From the NCBI GenBank assembly GCA_964539745.1, contig CAZIJU010000038.1, positions 1 through 29,587 on the forward strand: 29,587 bases of DNA. Direction: 5' to 3'. Below the pieces are notes generated by a model, which saw nothing but the letters and a program-made list of their open reading frames with translations, made no database searches and was not told the DNA's origin. The stretch comes from DSNY01 sp964539745. Lineage in GTDB: Bacteria; Pseudomonadota; Gammaproteobacteria; Burkholderiales; Burkholderiaceae_F. Positions 14,590 to 22,447 of this stretch are shown piece by piece. The translations under genes were made by a program, and so were the position numbers. Position 1 is the stretch's first letter, and every line of letters starts with the position of its first letter.

Positions 14590-16425
14590 CTATGCGCCCA
14601 GCCGCTGTACGAGCCGGCGCTGCGTGACTTCGAGCTGCTCGGGCAGCCGGTCGCGCAGGCGATCGAACAGCTCCGCATGCGAGGCGAGCTCGTTGCGCCA
14701 GTCCTGCGCATCGATCGACATGATCCGCGCATACGCGGCCGGCGAAAACGCCAGCCCGTCCCAGTGCAGGTCCTCGTAACGCGGCGAGATGCCGAACACG
14801 TGCTCGGCGCCGTGCGCGCGGCCTTCGATGCGGCGGACCATCCATTCGAGCACGCGCATGTTCTCGCCGAAGCCGGGCCAGACGAACCTGCCGCTGTCGT
14901 CGGTGCGGAACCAGTTGACGCAGAAGATCTTCGGCAGCCTGGCGCCCCCAGCCTGCAGGCGCGCGCCCAGCTCGAGCCAGTGGCGGAAGTAGTCGCCCAT
15001 GTGGTAGCCGCAGAACGGCAGCATCGCGAACGGGTCGCGCCGCAGCACGCCCTGCGCGCCGGCGGCCGCCGCGGTCGTCTCCGAACCCATCGTCGCGGCC
15101 ATGTACACGCCTTCGGTCCAGTCGCGCGCCTCGGTCACCAGCGGCACCGTCGTCGAACGCCGTCCGCCGAAGACGAAAGCGTCGATCGGCACGCCATCCG
15201 GGTTTTCCCAGTCGGCGTCGATCGAAGGGCACTGATTCGCCATCACGGTGAATCGCGCGTTCGGGTGCGCCGCCTTGCGCCCGCAGTCGGGCGTCCAGTC
15301 CTTGCCCTGCCAGTCCATGAGGTGCGCCGGCGCCGGCCCCATGCCTTCCCACCACACGTCGCCGTCGTCGGTCAGCGCGACGTTGGTGAAGATGACGTTG
15401 GAATGCAGCATCGCCATCGCATTGCGATTGGTCTTCTCGCTGGTGCCGGGCGCCACGCCGAAGCAGCCGTACTCCGGGTTGATCGCGTACAGCCGCCCGT
15501 CGGCATGCGGCTTGATCCACGCGATGTCCTCGCCGATCGTCGTCACCTTCCAGCCGTCGAAACCCGCCGGCGGAATCAGCATCGCAAAGTTGGTCTTGCC
15601 GCACGCGGACGGAAACGCCGCCGCAACGTGATACTTGCGGCCCTCGGGCGACGTGACCGCGAGGATCAGCATGTGCTCGGCGAGCCACCCTTCGTCGCGC
15701 CCCATGCACGAGGCGATGCGCAGCGCGAAGCACTTCTTGCCGAGCAGCGCGTTGCCGCCGTAGCCCGAGCCGTAGCTCCAGATCTCGCGCGTCTGGGGAA
15801 ACTGGACGATGTACTTGGTCGCGTTGCACGGCCAGGGCACGTCCTTTTCGCCGGGCGCCAGCGGCTTGCCGACCGAATGCACGCAGGGCACGAAGGCGCC
15901 GTCTTCGCCGATCGCGTCGATGACCGCACGGCCCATGCGCGTCATCATCCGCATGTTGGCGACGACGTACGGGCTGTCGGAGATCTCCACACCGATCTGC
16001 GCGATGTGCGAGCCGAGCGGCCCCATCGAAAACGGGATCACGTACATCGTGCGTCCGCGCATGCAGCCGGCGAACAGCCCGTTCAGCGTCGCGCGCATTT
16101 CCGCCGGCGCGATCCAGTTATTGGTCGGCCCGGCGTCGGCGCGGTCCTCGGTGCAGATGAAGGTGCGGTCCTCGACGCGCGCGACGTCGCTCGGGTCGGA
16201 CCACGCCAGGTACGAATTCGGCCGCTTGTCCTGATTCAGGCGCCGCAGCGTGCCTGCGCGCACCATCTCGTCGCACAAGCGATCGAACTCGGCCTGCGAA
16301 CCGTCGGCCCAGACGATGCGATCCGGCTGCGTGAGCCGAGCGACATCGGCCACCCAGGCGATGAGTTTCCTGTTCTTGACGTAGGCGGGGGCGTTGGCGC
16401 GTTGATCGGCCGGCACTGCGCTCAT
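14590..16425 (-). CDS. pckG: Phosphoenolpyruvate carboxykinase (GTP)
   Basis: The enzyme interconverts oxaloacetate and phosphoenolpyruvate with GTP, the first committed step of gluconeogenesis from organic or amino acids. The 611-residue length fits the GTP class. Motifs visible are FSMGPLGS (about 132-139), WSYGSGYGGNALLGKKC, the P-loop FPSACGKTN (271-279) with the class-specific active-site Cys 275, GEDIAWIK (298-305), and later NQCPSID, FGGRR, and NWFRTDDSGRFVWPGFGENM near the C-terminus. The ATG at 16423-16425 has GGGAGAT upstream; the frame stays open 5' but that part is the hairpin-rich leader. It is monocistronic or weakly linked to the liv operon 500 bases downstream. The neighbouring amino-acid uptake and semialdehyde oxidation genes fit a gluconeogenic setting. 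Confidence 0.96.
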   Translation of the reverse strand: MSAVPADQRANAPAYVKNRKLIAWVADVARLTQPDRIVWADGSQAEFDRLCDEMVRAGTLRRLNQDKRPNSYLAWSDPSDVARVEDRTFICTEDRADAGPTNNWIAPAEMRATLNGLFAGCMRGRTMYVIPFSMGPLGSHIAQIGVEISDSPYVVANMRMMTRMGRAVIDAIGEDGAFVPCVHSVGKPLAPGEKDVPWPCNATKYIVQFPQTREIWSYGSGYGGNALLGKKCFALRIASCMGRDEGWLAEHMLILAVTSPEGRKYHVAAAFPSACGKTNFAMLIPPAGFDGWKVTTIGEDIAWIKPHADGRLYAINPEYGCFGVAPGTSEKTNRNAMAMLHSNVIFTNVALTDDGDVWWEGMGPAPAHLMDWQGKDWTPDCGRKAAHPNARFTVMANQCPSIDADWENPDGVPIDAFVFGGRRSTTVPLVTEARDWTEGVYMAATMGSETTAAAAGAQGVLRRDPFAMLPFCGYHMGDYFRHWLELGARLQAGGARLPKIFCVNWFRTDDSGRFVWPGFGENMRVLEWMVRRIEGRAHGAEHVFGISPRYEDLHWDGLAFSPAAYARIMSIDAQDWRNELASHAELFDRLRDRLPEQLEVTQRRLVQRLGA

Positions 16426-16444
16426 TGGTTCGATCTCCCTCGTG

Positions 16445-16711
16445 TGGGCCTGCGGCCCATCCCGCGCTCGACTTGCGTCGAGATCGGGAACCGCCACTAC
16501 GTGGCGACCTTCGCGCCGCGGGACGGCCCCGGTGTTCGGGGTCGCGCTACGGCAGCGATGCATCTGCACCGCCCCGGCTTGTGGCCGGGCGCGGCCGAAT
16601 GGGTCACGAGCCGGGGTGGAGGCCGTGCGCCGCGCGGAAAGGCGCGCAGTTTACCGCGGCCGGTTTGCGGCGCACCGCGCTGCCCCCGCAGCAGCGGACG
16701 AGCGGTGCGCC
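16445..16711 (-). promoter_or_regulatory. Hairpin-rich region between pckG and the 2-hydroxyacid dehydrogenase
   Basis: The 323-base divergent gap contains a run of short perfect inverted repeats: TGGGCC/GGCCCA (16445-16459), CTCGAC/GTCGAG with outer CCCG/CGGG arms (16461-16488), CGCCAC/GTGGCG (16492-16506), CCCCG/CGGGG (16527-16541), CCCCGGCT/AGCCGGGG (16572-16616) and GGCGCACCGC/GCGGTGCGCC (16669-16711). The first four lie within 120 bases of the pckG start and would fold in its leader mRNA. No known riboswitch consensus was recognised. Confidence 0.5.
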
Positions 16712-16748
16712 GGTTGCACTGCCGAAAAACGGCGGGCAAAGTGCGCGG

Positions 16749-17732
16749 ATGCGGATCGCGATCCTCGACGACTACCAGGATGTCGTCCGTCACCTCGACT
16801 GCTTCGGCAAGCTCGCCGGCCACGAGGTCAAGGTGTTCAACCATCCGGCGCGCGGCGCCGGTCAGCTCGCCGCGCGGCTGGCGGACTTCGAGGCGATCGT
16901 GCTGATCCGCGAGCGCACGCGGATCACCGACGCGCTGCTCGCCAGGCTGCCGCAACTGAAGCTGATCAGCCAGACCGGCAAAGTCGGCGCGCACGTCGAC
17001 GTCGCCGCCTGCACGCGGCGCGGCATCGCGGTGGCCGAGGCGAGCGGCTATCCGCCGGCCACCGCGGAGTTCACCTGGCTGCTCGTGCTCGCGGCGCTAC
17101 GCCGGCTTCCCGCATACATGGCGAACCTGTACGCGGGGCGCTGGCAACAGAGCGTGCCAGCGAACGCGGCCAATCCGCTCGCCGGCCTCGGCGAGTCGTT
17201 GCGGGGCAAGACGCTCGGCGTCTGGGGCTACGGCCGCATCGGCCGCCTCGTGGCGGGCTACGGACGCGCGTTCGGCATGCGAGTGGCGGTGCACGGGCGT
17301 GAACCGTCGCTTGCGCAGGCGCGCGCCGACGGCTTCGACGCGGTCGCCGCGAAAGATGAATTTTTCGCGACGGCCGACGTGCTGAGCCTGCATCTGAGGC
17401 TCGTCGATGCCACGCGCGGATGCGTCACACGCGCCGACCTCGCCCGCATGAAACCGACCGCGCTCCTCGTCAACACGAGCCGCGCGGAGCTGATCGAGCC
17501 GGGCGCGCTCGCCGAAGCTCTGCGCGCGGGCCGTCCGGGGCTCGCGGCGGTCGACGTCTTCGAGCGCGAGCCGGCCGGCGTCGACGAACCGCTGCTCGCG
17601 CTGCCGAACGCGGTGTGCACGCCGCACCTCGGCTTCACGGAGCGGCAGTCTTACGAAACGCTGTTCGGCGGCGCGTTCGACAACGTCGCGGCCTTCGCCG
17701 AAGGCCTGCCTGTCAATCTCGTATCGGCCTGA
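16749..17732 (+). CDS. D-isomer-specific 2-hydroxyacid dehydrogenase family protein
   Basis: The 327-residue NAD-dependent oxidoreductase has the two-domain layout of the 2-hydroxyacid dehydrogenase/SerA family. Its Rossmann motif is GVWGYGRIGRLVAGYGRAFGM (GYGRIG near 160-165). The catalytic set is Arg in NTSRAELIE (about 245), Glu in DVFEREP (about 272-274) and His in CTPHLGFTE (about 293). The N-terminal IRERTRIT and SQTGKVGAHVDVAA segments are common in a branch annotated as D-2-hydroxyacid dehydrogenase near phosphoglycerate dehydrogenase. The length lacks the ACT domain of full SerA. The substrate is unknown. The start ATG follows a weak ribosome site; the frame is open upstream, but that DNA is hairpin-rich. 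It is divergent from pckG and convergent with the cold-shock gene. Confidence 0.88.
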   Translation: MRIAILDDYQDVVRHLDCFGKLAGHEVKVFNHPARGAGQLAARLADFEAIVLIRERTRITDALLARLPQLKLISQTGKVGAHVDVAACTRRGIAVAEASGYPPATAEFTWLLVLAALRRLPAYMANLYAGRWQQSVPANAANPLAGLGESLRGKTLGVWGYGRIGRLVAGYGRAFGMRVAVHGREPSLAQARADGFDAVAAKDEFFATADVLSLHLRLVDATRGCVTRADLARMKPTALLVNTSRAELIEPGALAEALRAGRPGLAAVDVFEREPAGVDEPLLALPNAVCTPHLGFTERQSYETLFGGAFDNVAAFAEGLPVNLVSA

Positions 17733-17742
17733 ACGCGGCGCC

Positions 17743-17774
17743 GCAATGAAAAGAGCCGGTCCTCGGACCGGCTC
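17743..17774 (-). terminator. Rho-independent terminator of the cold-shock gene
   Basis: GAGCCGGTCC (17753-17762) and GGACCGGCTC (17765-17774) form a perfect 10-bp stem. On the minus strand the stem is followed at once by TTTTCATT, a short U-rich tract. It lies 22 bases past the cold-shock stop codon and 10 bases past the convergent dehydrogenase stop, so it may also stop the plus-strand transcript less efficiently. Confidence 0.85.
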
Positions 17775-17795
17775 CAAAGAGTTTCGGTCGCGCCG

Positions 17796-18002
17796 TCAGC
17801 CGATCGGCACGATCTCGACCGCCTGCGGGCCTTTTTGACCCTGCTGCACCTGGTATTCCACGCGCTGGTTTTCCTTCAGCGTGCGGAAGCCTTTGGCCTT
17901 GATTCCGCTGTAGTGCGCGAACAGATCCGCGCCGCCGTCGTCCGGCTTGATGAACCCGAATCCCTTGGTCTCGTTGAACCATTTCACGGTGCCTGTCGGC
18001 AT
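17796..18002 (-). CDS. CspA-family cold-shock protein
   Basis: This small single-stranded nucleic-acid-binding protein acts as an RNA chaperone. The 68-residue product shows the full cold-shock domain: TGTVKWFNETKGFGFI (RNP1 KGFGFI at 13-18), then DLFAHYSGI (RNP2-like, about 27-35) and a C-terminal GPQAVEIVPIG. RNP2 reads LFAHYS where VFVHFS is commonest, a modest variation seen in some betaproteobacterial paralogues. The start ATG is 18000-18002. About 350 bases of gene-free DNA lie upstream, leaving room for the long structured 5' leader typical of cspA-type genes, and a strong terminator follows. Confidence 0.95.
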   Translation of the reverse strand: MPTGTVKWFNETKGFGFIKPDDGGADLFAHYSGIKAKGFRTLKENQRVEYQVQQGQKGPQAVEIVPIG

Positions 18003-18352
18003 GTCTAACTCACTCGAAAAAACGCGGGATGCGCCCGCGGCGCGCAAGCGACTCGTCGTGCGTGGCGATTGCTGCGACAGGAACTGCCAGACGGAACCGA
18101 GGGGAATGGCTGGGAGCGGCGCCGATGCGGCGAACCGCGCGTGTGACGGACCGGGCGAGCACTGATGACGAACCAAGACCACAGCGCAGAATCGACTGCG
18201 CTGCCAACGTACACCACGGCATGCAAAAAAGCCAGTGCCCAATGCGGCCGATCCGCCGCGCGCAAACGGTATCCGGCGCACCGAAGCACCGCCGACCGCG
18301 GATCTTGCGGTGCCGCACGAAACGGCGCCAAGCGGCGTTGGAACCCGCGCGC
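18003..18352 (-). promoter_or_regulatory. Gene-free region upstream of the cold-shock gene
   Basis: This region probably contains the cold-shock promoter and 5' leader. It includes a perfect 8-bp inverted repeat CAGCGCAG/CTGCGCTG (18182-18189, 18196-18203) with a 6-base loop, about 180 bases before the start codon. No clear -35/-10 pair was found and no gene is supported here. No terminator is visible for the gene ending at 18353. Confidence 0.4.
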
Positions 18353-19411
18353 TCAGCGACCGCGCGTCCGATAGGCGTACCGGACGACGCGGAACACGCT
18401 TCCCGCCAGCAGCACCAGGAGGGTCAGCCGCACGCTGTGAAACGCTGCCACGATCGGCGCGCCGAGCGCCAGTACCTTCGCCGTGATGGCCATCTCGCCG
18501 ATTCCGCCCGGGGTCGTCGCCAGAATCGCGGTGGCGACCGGCAACCCGCCACGGCCGGCGAGCCACCACCCGTACAACGCCGCCACGGCCAGCAGGCCGA
18601 GCGTAATCAGCGCGACGGCCGCGAGATAACGCGGCGCCGCGCGAAAGAACTCGGGCGAAAAGCGCGTGCCGAGCGCGATGCCGATCAGAAGCTGTCCGCC
18701 GTCGAGCACCGGCCGCGGCAGCGACGAGAACGTATAGCCGCCCGCCGTCAGCGCGCCGGCGACCAGCAGCGGGCCGATCATCCACACGTTCGGCATCTGC
18801 AACCGAGTCAGCGCAATGGCGCCGCCGCCGGTGACGGCGGCGAGCACGACGAAACCGATCGGGTCGAAGGCCTGCGCCGCCGGCCGGTACGGGTCGGTTC
18901 CCTGCACGCCCGCCCATTGCAGCGCGAACGGAACGACCAGCGCGACCAGCACGATGCGCAGGCTGTGCGCGGCCGCGACGCGGTCGACGCGCCCGCCGTA
19001 GCGCTCGGCCTGCGCGGCCATTTCGCTCGCGCCGCCGATCGCCATCGCGAAGAAGCTCGTCGTCCCGCTTTCACCGGTGGCGCGCTTCAGCACCCATGCG
19101 GCGGCGAGACCGAGCGCGATCATCGCGAGCGTCGTCAGCCCGACCCAAGGCGCGAGCTGCGCGAGCGCGCGCACGACCTCCGGCGTGAAGTACAAGCCGA
19201 GCGCGGTGCCGATGATCCACTGCCCGCCGTCTCGCGCGTACGCAACGCCGGCCAGCCGCGCGCCGAGCATGTTGGCCGAGGCGACCGCGATCAGCGGCCC
19301 GGTGAACCACGGCAGCGGAAGCCGCAGCGCCACCGCAGCGCCCGCGCCTGCCAGCGCCGTGGCAAGCGCCTTCGCGGCATCGAGGGCAGAAGGCCGGTGC
19401 GCCGCGCTCAA
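18353..19411 (-). CDS. AbrB-family integral membrane protein (Pfam AbrB duplication type)
   Basis: The roughly 352-residue product is almost wholly hydrophobic, with about ten helices arranged as two similar halves. Each half has PWFTGPLIAVASANML or MIGPLLVAGALTAGG, GGQWIIGTALGLYFTPE or GGQLLIGIALGTRFSPE, and GGASEMAA or GGIGEMAI. These repeats are diagnostic of the AbrB membrane family, sometimes labelled putative ammonia monooxygenase or transporter, and unrelated to the AbrB regulator. Its substrate is unknown. No ATG or GTG suits the N-terminus; the best start is TTG at 19409-19411, overlapping the upstream hydrolase stop as TTGA and implying coupled translation. The frame is open further 5' but overlaps the hydrolase with no family similarity. 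Confidence 0.85.
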   Translation of the reverse strand: MSAAHRPSALDAAKALATALAGAGAAVALRLPLPWFTGPLIAVASANMLGARLAGVAYARDGGQWIIGTALGLYFTPEVVRALAQLAPWVGLTTLAMIALGLAAAWVLKRATGESGTTSFFAMAIGGASEMAAQAERYGGRVDRVAAAHSLRIVLVALVVPFALQWAGVQGTDPYRPAAQAFDPIGFVVLAAVTGGGAIALTRLQMPNVWMIGPLLVAGALTAGGYTFSSLPRPVLDGGQLLIGIALGTRFSPEFFRAAPRYLAAVALITLGLLAVAALYGWWLAGRGGLPVATAILATTPGGIGEMAITAKVLALGAPIVAAFHSVRLTLLVLLAGSVFRVVRYAYRTRGR

Positions 19412-20298
19412 CGAACGACGCCCGCCGATGCGGACAGCGTTGTGGCGGACGCTCGGCGCGCGAGCGCGGCAAACTCGCGCACCGCGCGGTCGTACTGCTC
19501 GCCGCCCACACCGATCACGCCGCGGTGACCGGCGCCTTCGATCTTGACGACGCGCTTGCATTCGGCGGCCACACCGACCGCAGCCGCGTGCAGGCGGTCG
19601 GCCATCGCGTGCGGCACCACGCCGTCCGAGGTGCCGTGCAGGAACAGCAGCGGCTCGTTGACGCGCGCGATCCGCGCAGCCGAGTCGAAGTCCTGCGTCA
19701 CCAGAAAGCGCACGAACGGCAGCCAGCCCCATTTGGTCGTGCGCACCAGGTCGGGGATGCTGGTGAAGGACGACTCGATCACGACGCCGGCGATCCCGTC
19801 CTCACGCGCGGCCAAGTCGATCGCCAGCGCGCCGCCCAGGCTGTAGCCGTACACAAAGCGCCTACCCGGATCGGGCTCGCGGCGCTTCAGCTCCTCGAAC
19901 GCGCGCTGCGTGTCCTCGATCGCGCTCGCTTCGCTGGGCAGGATCGGTGTGGAGCGGCCGAATCCGCGATAGTCGATCGCCAGCACGTTGAAGCCGAGCG
20001 ACTGCCAGTGGGCGATGCGCGATGCGCTGCCGTTCAGGTTGCGCCGCGCGCCGTGCAGGAACAGCACGGTCGGCGCGTCGGCCACACCGGCGCGCAGGTA
20101 CCACGCGTGCAGTTTGTCGCCGTTGGCGAGCGCCAGATCGTAGGTTTCTGCGCCGTCCGGCGCGGCGATGTGCACGAAGCGATCGGACGCGGTGTGCTGG
20201 AAGATCGCCTTGCGCTGCCAGCCGTCGAGCGACGCGCATCCGGTCGCGCCGACCGCGACGAGCGTCGCGACGATGACCAGGCGCGCAACGAGCTTCAT
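19408..20298 (-). CDS. Alpha/beta hydrolase, probable lipoprotein
   Basis: The 296-residue product has a short signal sequence MKLVARLVIVATLVAVGATG followed by Cys 21, a plausible lipobox (ATGC, with Ala instead of the usual Leu at -3), so it may be lipid-anchored in the envelope. The hydrolase fold is clear: oxyanion region LFLHGARRNLNG, IDYRGFGRS, nucleophile elbow GYSLGG (Ser near 153), acid in HGTSDGVVP (Asp near 225), and His in GAGHRG (near 258). It resembles BEM46/YfhR-type serine hydrolases; the substrate is unknown. I chose the ATG at 20296-20298 rather than a TTG five codons earlier, because it gives a compact signal peptide. The stop overlaps the start of the AbrB-family gene, and tctA lies 115 bases upstream on the same strand. 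Confidence 0.87.
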   Translation of the reverse strand: MKLVARLVIVATLVAVGATGCASLDGWQRKAIFQHTASDRFVHIAAPDGAETYDLALANGDKLHAWYLRAGVADAPTVLFLHGARRNLNGSASRIAHWQSLGFNVLAIDYRGFGRSTPILPSEASAIEDTQRAFEELKRREPDPGRRFVYGYSLGGALAIDLAAREDGIAGVVIESSFTSIPDLVRTTKWGWLPFVRFLVTQDFDSAARIARVNEPLLFLHGTSDGVVPHAMADRLHAAAVGVAAECKRVVKIEGAGHRGVIGVGGEQYDRAVREFAALARRASATTLSASAGVVR

Positions 20299-20413
20299 GG
20301 GGAACTGCGACAACGCCGCCGACGGGTTTGCGGATGACTTTGGCGCGGATTCTAGCGGCGGGATTCCCCGCGCGGAGCCGAAGAATCCATGCGATGCGCG
20401 CCGACCAAGCGGT

Positions 20414-21934
20414 TCAGCCGTGCGCCGGCGCGGACGAACGGCGTACGCGCCACTCGCGCCACACCCTGACGAGCCAGGGCACGAGCACCAGCGCAGCGGT
20501 CAGCGCCAGCAGCGCCGCCGAGATCGGGTGCGTGAAGAACACCGACGGATCGCCCTGGCTGATCGCCAGGGCGCGGCGAAACTGCGATTCCGCCAGCGGC
20601 CCCAGGATCAGCCCGATCACCGCCGGCGCGACCGGGAAGCCCCAGCGCCGCATCAGGAAGCCGAGCAGACCGAAGACGTACAGTGTGGCCAGATCGACCA
20701 CGGACTGGTGCAGGCTGAACGCGCCCAGCGTGGCGAACACCAGGATGCCTCCGTACAGCAGCGGCTTCGGAATCTGCAACACCTTCACCCACAGCCCGAT
20801 CAGCGGCAGATTCAGCACTAGCAGCAGCACGTTGCCGACGTACAGGCTGGCGATCAGACCCCACACCAGCGCGCCCTGCGTCTGGAACAGCAGCGGCCCG
20901 GGTTGCAGCCCGTAGTTCTGAAAAGCCGCGAGCAGGATCGCCGCGGTGGCCGAAGTCGGGATGCCGAGTGTCAGCAGCGGCACCAGCACGCCGGTGGCCG
21001 CCGCGTTGTTCGCGGCCTCCGGCCCGGCCACGCCTTCGATCGCGCCGTTGCCGAATTCCTCCGGATGCTTGCTGAGCTTCTTTTCGGTCGCGTACGACAG
21101 GAAGGTCGGGATCTCCGCACCGCCGGCCGGGATCGTGCCGAACGGAAAGCCGATCGCGGTCGCGCGCAGCCATGCCGGCCACGAGCGGCGCCAGTCCTCG
21201 CGCGTCATCCACAGCGAGCCCGACATCGGCTGCATCTGCTCGCGGATGCGGCTTTGGTAGGCAGCGACGTACAGCGCCTCGCCGACCGCGAACAGCCCCA
21301 CGGCCAGCACGACGACGTCGATGCCGTCGAGCAGCTCGGGCACGCCGAAGGCGAACCGCATCTGACCGGTCTGCTCGTCGATGCCGACCAGCCCGAGCAG
21401 CAGCCCGACGAACAGCGACGTGAGCCCGCGCACGGTCGACGCACCCAGCACGGCGGCGACGGTTACGAACGCGAACACCATCAACGCGAAGTATTCGGTC
21501 GGTCCGAACTTCAGCGCGATTTCGACCACCACCGGCGCAAGCAGCGTCAGCAGCAGCGTCGCGATCGTCCCGGCAACGAACGAGCCGATCGCCGCGGTGG
21601 CCAGCGCCGGCCCCGCCCGGCCGCGCTTGGCCATGCGGTTGCCCTCAAGCGCGGTGGCGATCGACGCCGATTCGCCCGGCGTGTTCAGCAGGATCGTCGT
21701 CGTCGAGCCGCCGTACATCGCGCCGTAGTAGATGCCGGCGAACATGATCAGCGCGCCGGTCGGGTCGAGCTTCACCGTCAGCGGCAGCAGCATCGCCACC
21801 GTCAACGCCGGGCCCACACCGGGCAGCACGCCCACCGCAGTGCCGAGTGTGACGCCGACGAACCCCCACAGCAGGTTGATCGGCGCGAGCGCCACGCCGA
21901 AGCCGGTGAGCAGCGCACTCGTCGTCTCGCTCAT
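20414..21934 (-). CDS. tctA: Tripartite tricarboxylate transporter large permease TctA
   Basis: TctA is the large transmembrane subunit of the TTT secondary transporters for citrate-like and other organic acids. The 506-residue protein starts MSETTSALLTGFGVALAPIN. It carries the signature GVLPGVGPALTVAMLLPLT (about 39-57), FAGIYYGAMYGGSTTTILLN followed by TPGE (about 69-92), AIGSFVAGTIATLLL, and in the second half GFPFGTIPAGGAEIPTFLSY and TLGIPTSATAAILLAA. About eleven to twelve helices are visible. The ATG at 21932-21934 overlaps the tctB stop as ATGA. The operon order is tctC, tctB, tctA. The solute is set by the receptor and cannot be inferred. Confidence 0.96.
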   Translation of the reverse strand: MSETTSALLTGFGVALAPINLLWGFVGVTLGTAVGVLPGVGPALTVAMLLPLTVKLDPTGALIMFAGIYYGAMYGGSTTTILLNTPGESASIATALEGNRMAKRGRAGPALATAAIGSFVAGTIATLLLTLLAPVVVEIALKFGPTEYFALMVFAFVTVAAVLGASTVRGLTSLFVGLLLGLVGIDEQTGQMRFAFGVPELLDGIDVVVLAVGLFAVGEALYVAAYQSRIREQMQPMSGSLWMTREDWRRSWPAWLRATAIGFPFGTIPAGGAEIPTFLSYATEKKLSKHPEEFGNGAIEGVAGPEAANNAAATGVLVPLLTLGIPTSATAAILLAAFQNYGLQPGPLLFQTQGALVWGLIASLYVGNVLLLVLNLPLIGLWVKVLQIPKPLLYGGILVFATLGAFSLHQSVVDLATLYVFGLLGFLMRRWGFPVAPAVIGLILGPLAESQFRRALAISQGDPSVFFTHPISAALLALTAALVLVPWLVRVWREWRVRRSSAPAHG

Positions 21935-22443
21935 ATGCCGGCCGCGCCGAGCAGCGGCTTGAGCCACCCTGCCGGCAGGTTGACGTTCAGGAAGTGCACG
22001 AAGAACGCAAACACCGCGAGCCCGATCGCCAGCCCGGCCGCGAGATCGCGCAGCCAGCGCGCGCTGCCGAACCCGCGCGCCACGCAGACGAACAGCGCCG
22101 CCGCCGCGATCACGAACCCCGCCGTGCTGATCAGGACCATCTGCGCGAGCAGCCCTGCGCTGACCCACGCGAAGGCGCGCGGCACGAACGGGTGCTCGCC
22201 GCGCTCGCCCGCGTCGTCGGCGACCGGCGCGCGCCAGCCGCCGGTCAAGCACTCGGCGAGCAGCCAGACGCCGAGCACGATCAGCCCGCCGGCGATGAGC
22301 TTCGGCACGAAGTTCGGACCGATGCGCGCGTAGCCGCCGGCTTCCGGCAGCCGCCAGGCGACGATCGCCGCGGCGATGCCGAGCGCCAGCACGCCGAACG
22401 AGATGATGCGCTCGGCGCGCGAGCCGCGACGGGCCGAAGGCAT
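21931..22443 (-). CDS. tctB: Tripartite tricarboxylate transporter small permease TctB
   Basis: TctB is the four-helix small membrane subunit of the TTT transporter. The 170-residue product has hydrophobic segments at about 13-30, 47-65, 90-122 (two helices) and 133-153, with RIGPNFVPKLIAGGLIVLGV (about 40-59) matching the conserved FP-x-GPGxFP-type motif of TctB proteins. The ATG at 22441-22443 lies 4 bases after the tctC stop, and its own stop is fused to the tctA start. TctB is poorly conserved, so the call relies on size, topology and position between tctC and tctA. Confidence 0.92.
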   Translation of the reverse strand: MPSARRGSRAERIISFGVLALGIAAAIVAWRLPEAGGYARIGPNFVPKLIAGGLIVLGVWLLAECLTGGWRAPVADDAGERGEHPFVPRAFAWVSAGLLAQMVLISTAGFVIAAAALFVCVARGFGSARWLRDLAAGLAIGLAVFAFFVHFLNVNLPAGWLKPLLGAAGI

Positions 22444-22447
22444 CGGC

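Noticed and set aside
16714..16747. TTGCAC and CAAAGT as a promoter for the 2-hydroxyacid dehydrogenase
   Set aside because: Weak -10 and a start that would leave almost no leader.
14677..16905. 742-codon plus-strand open frame opposite pckG
   Set aside because: Antisense shadow of a well-supported gene; no recognisable motif.
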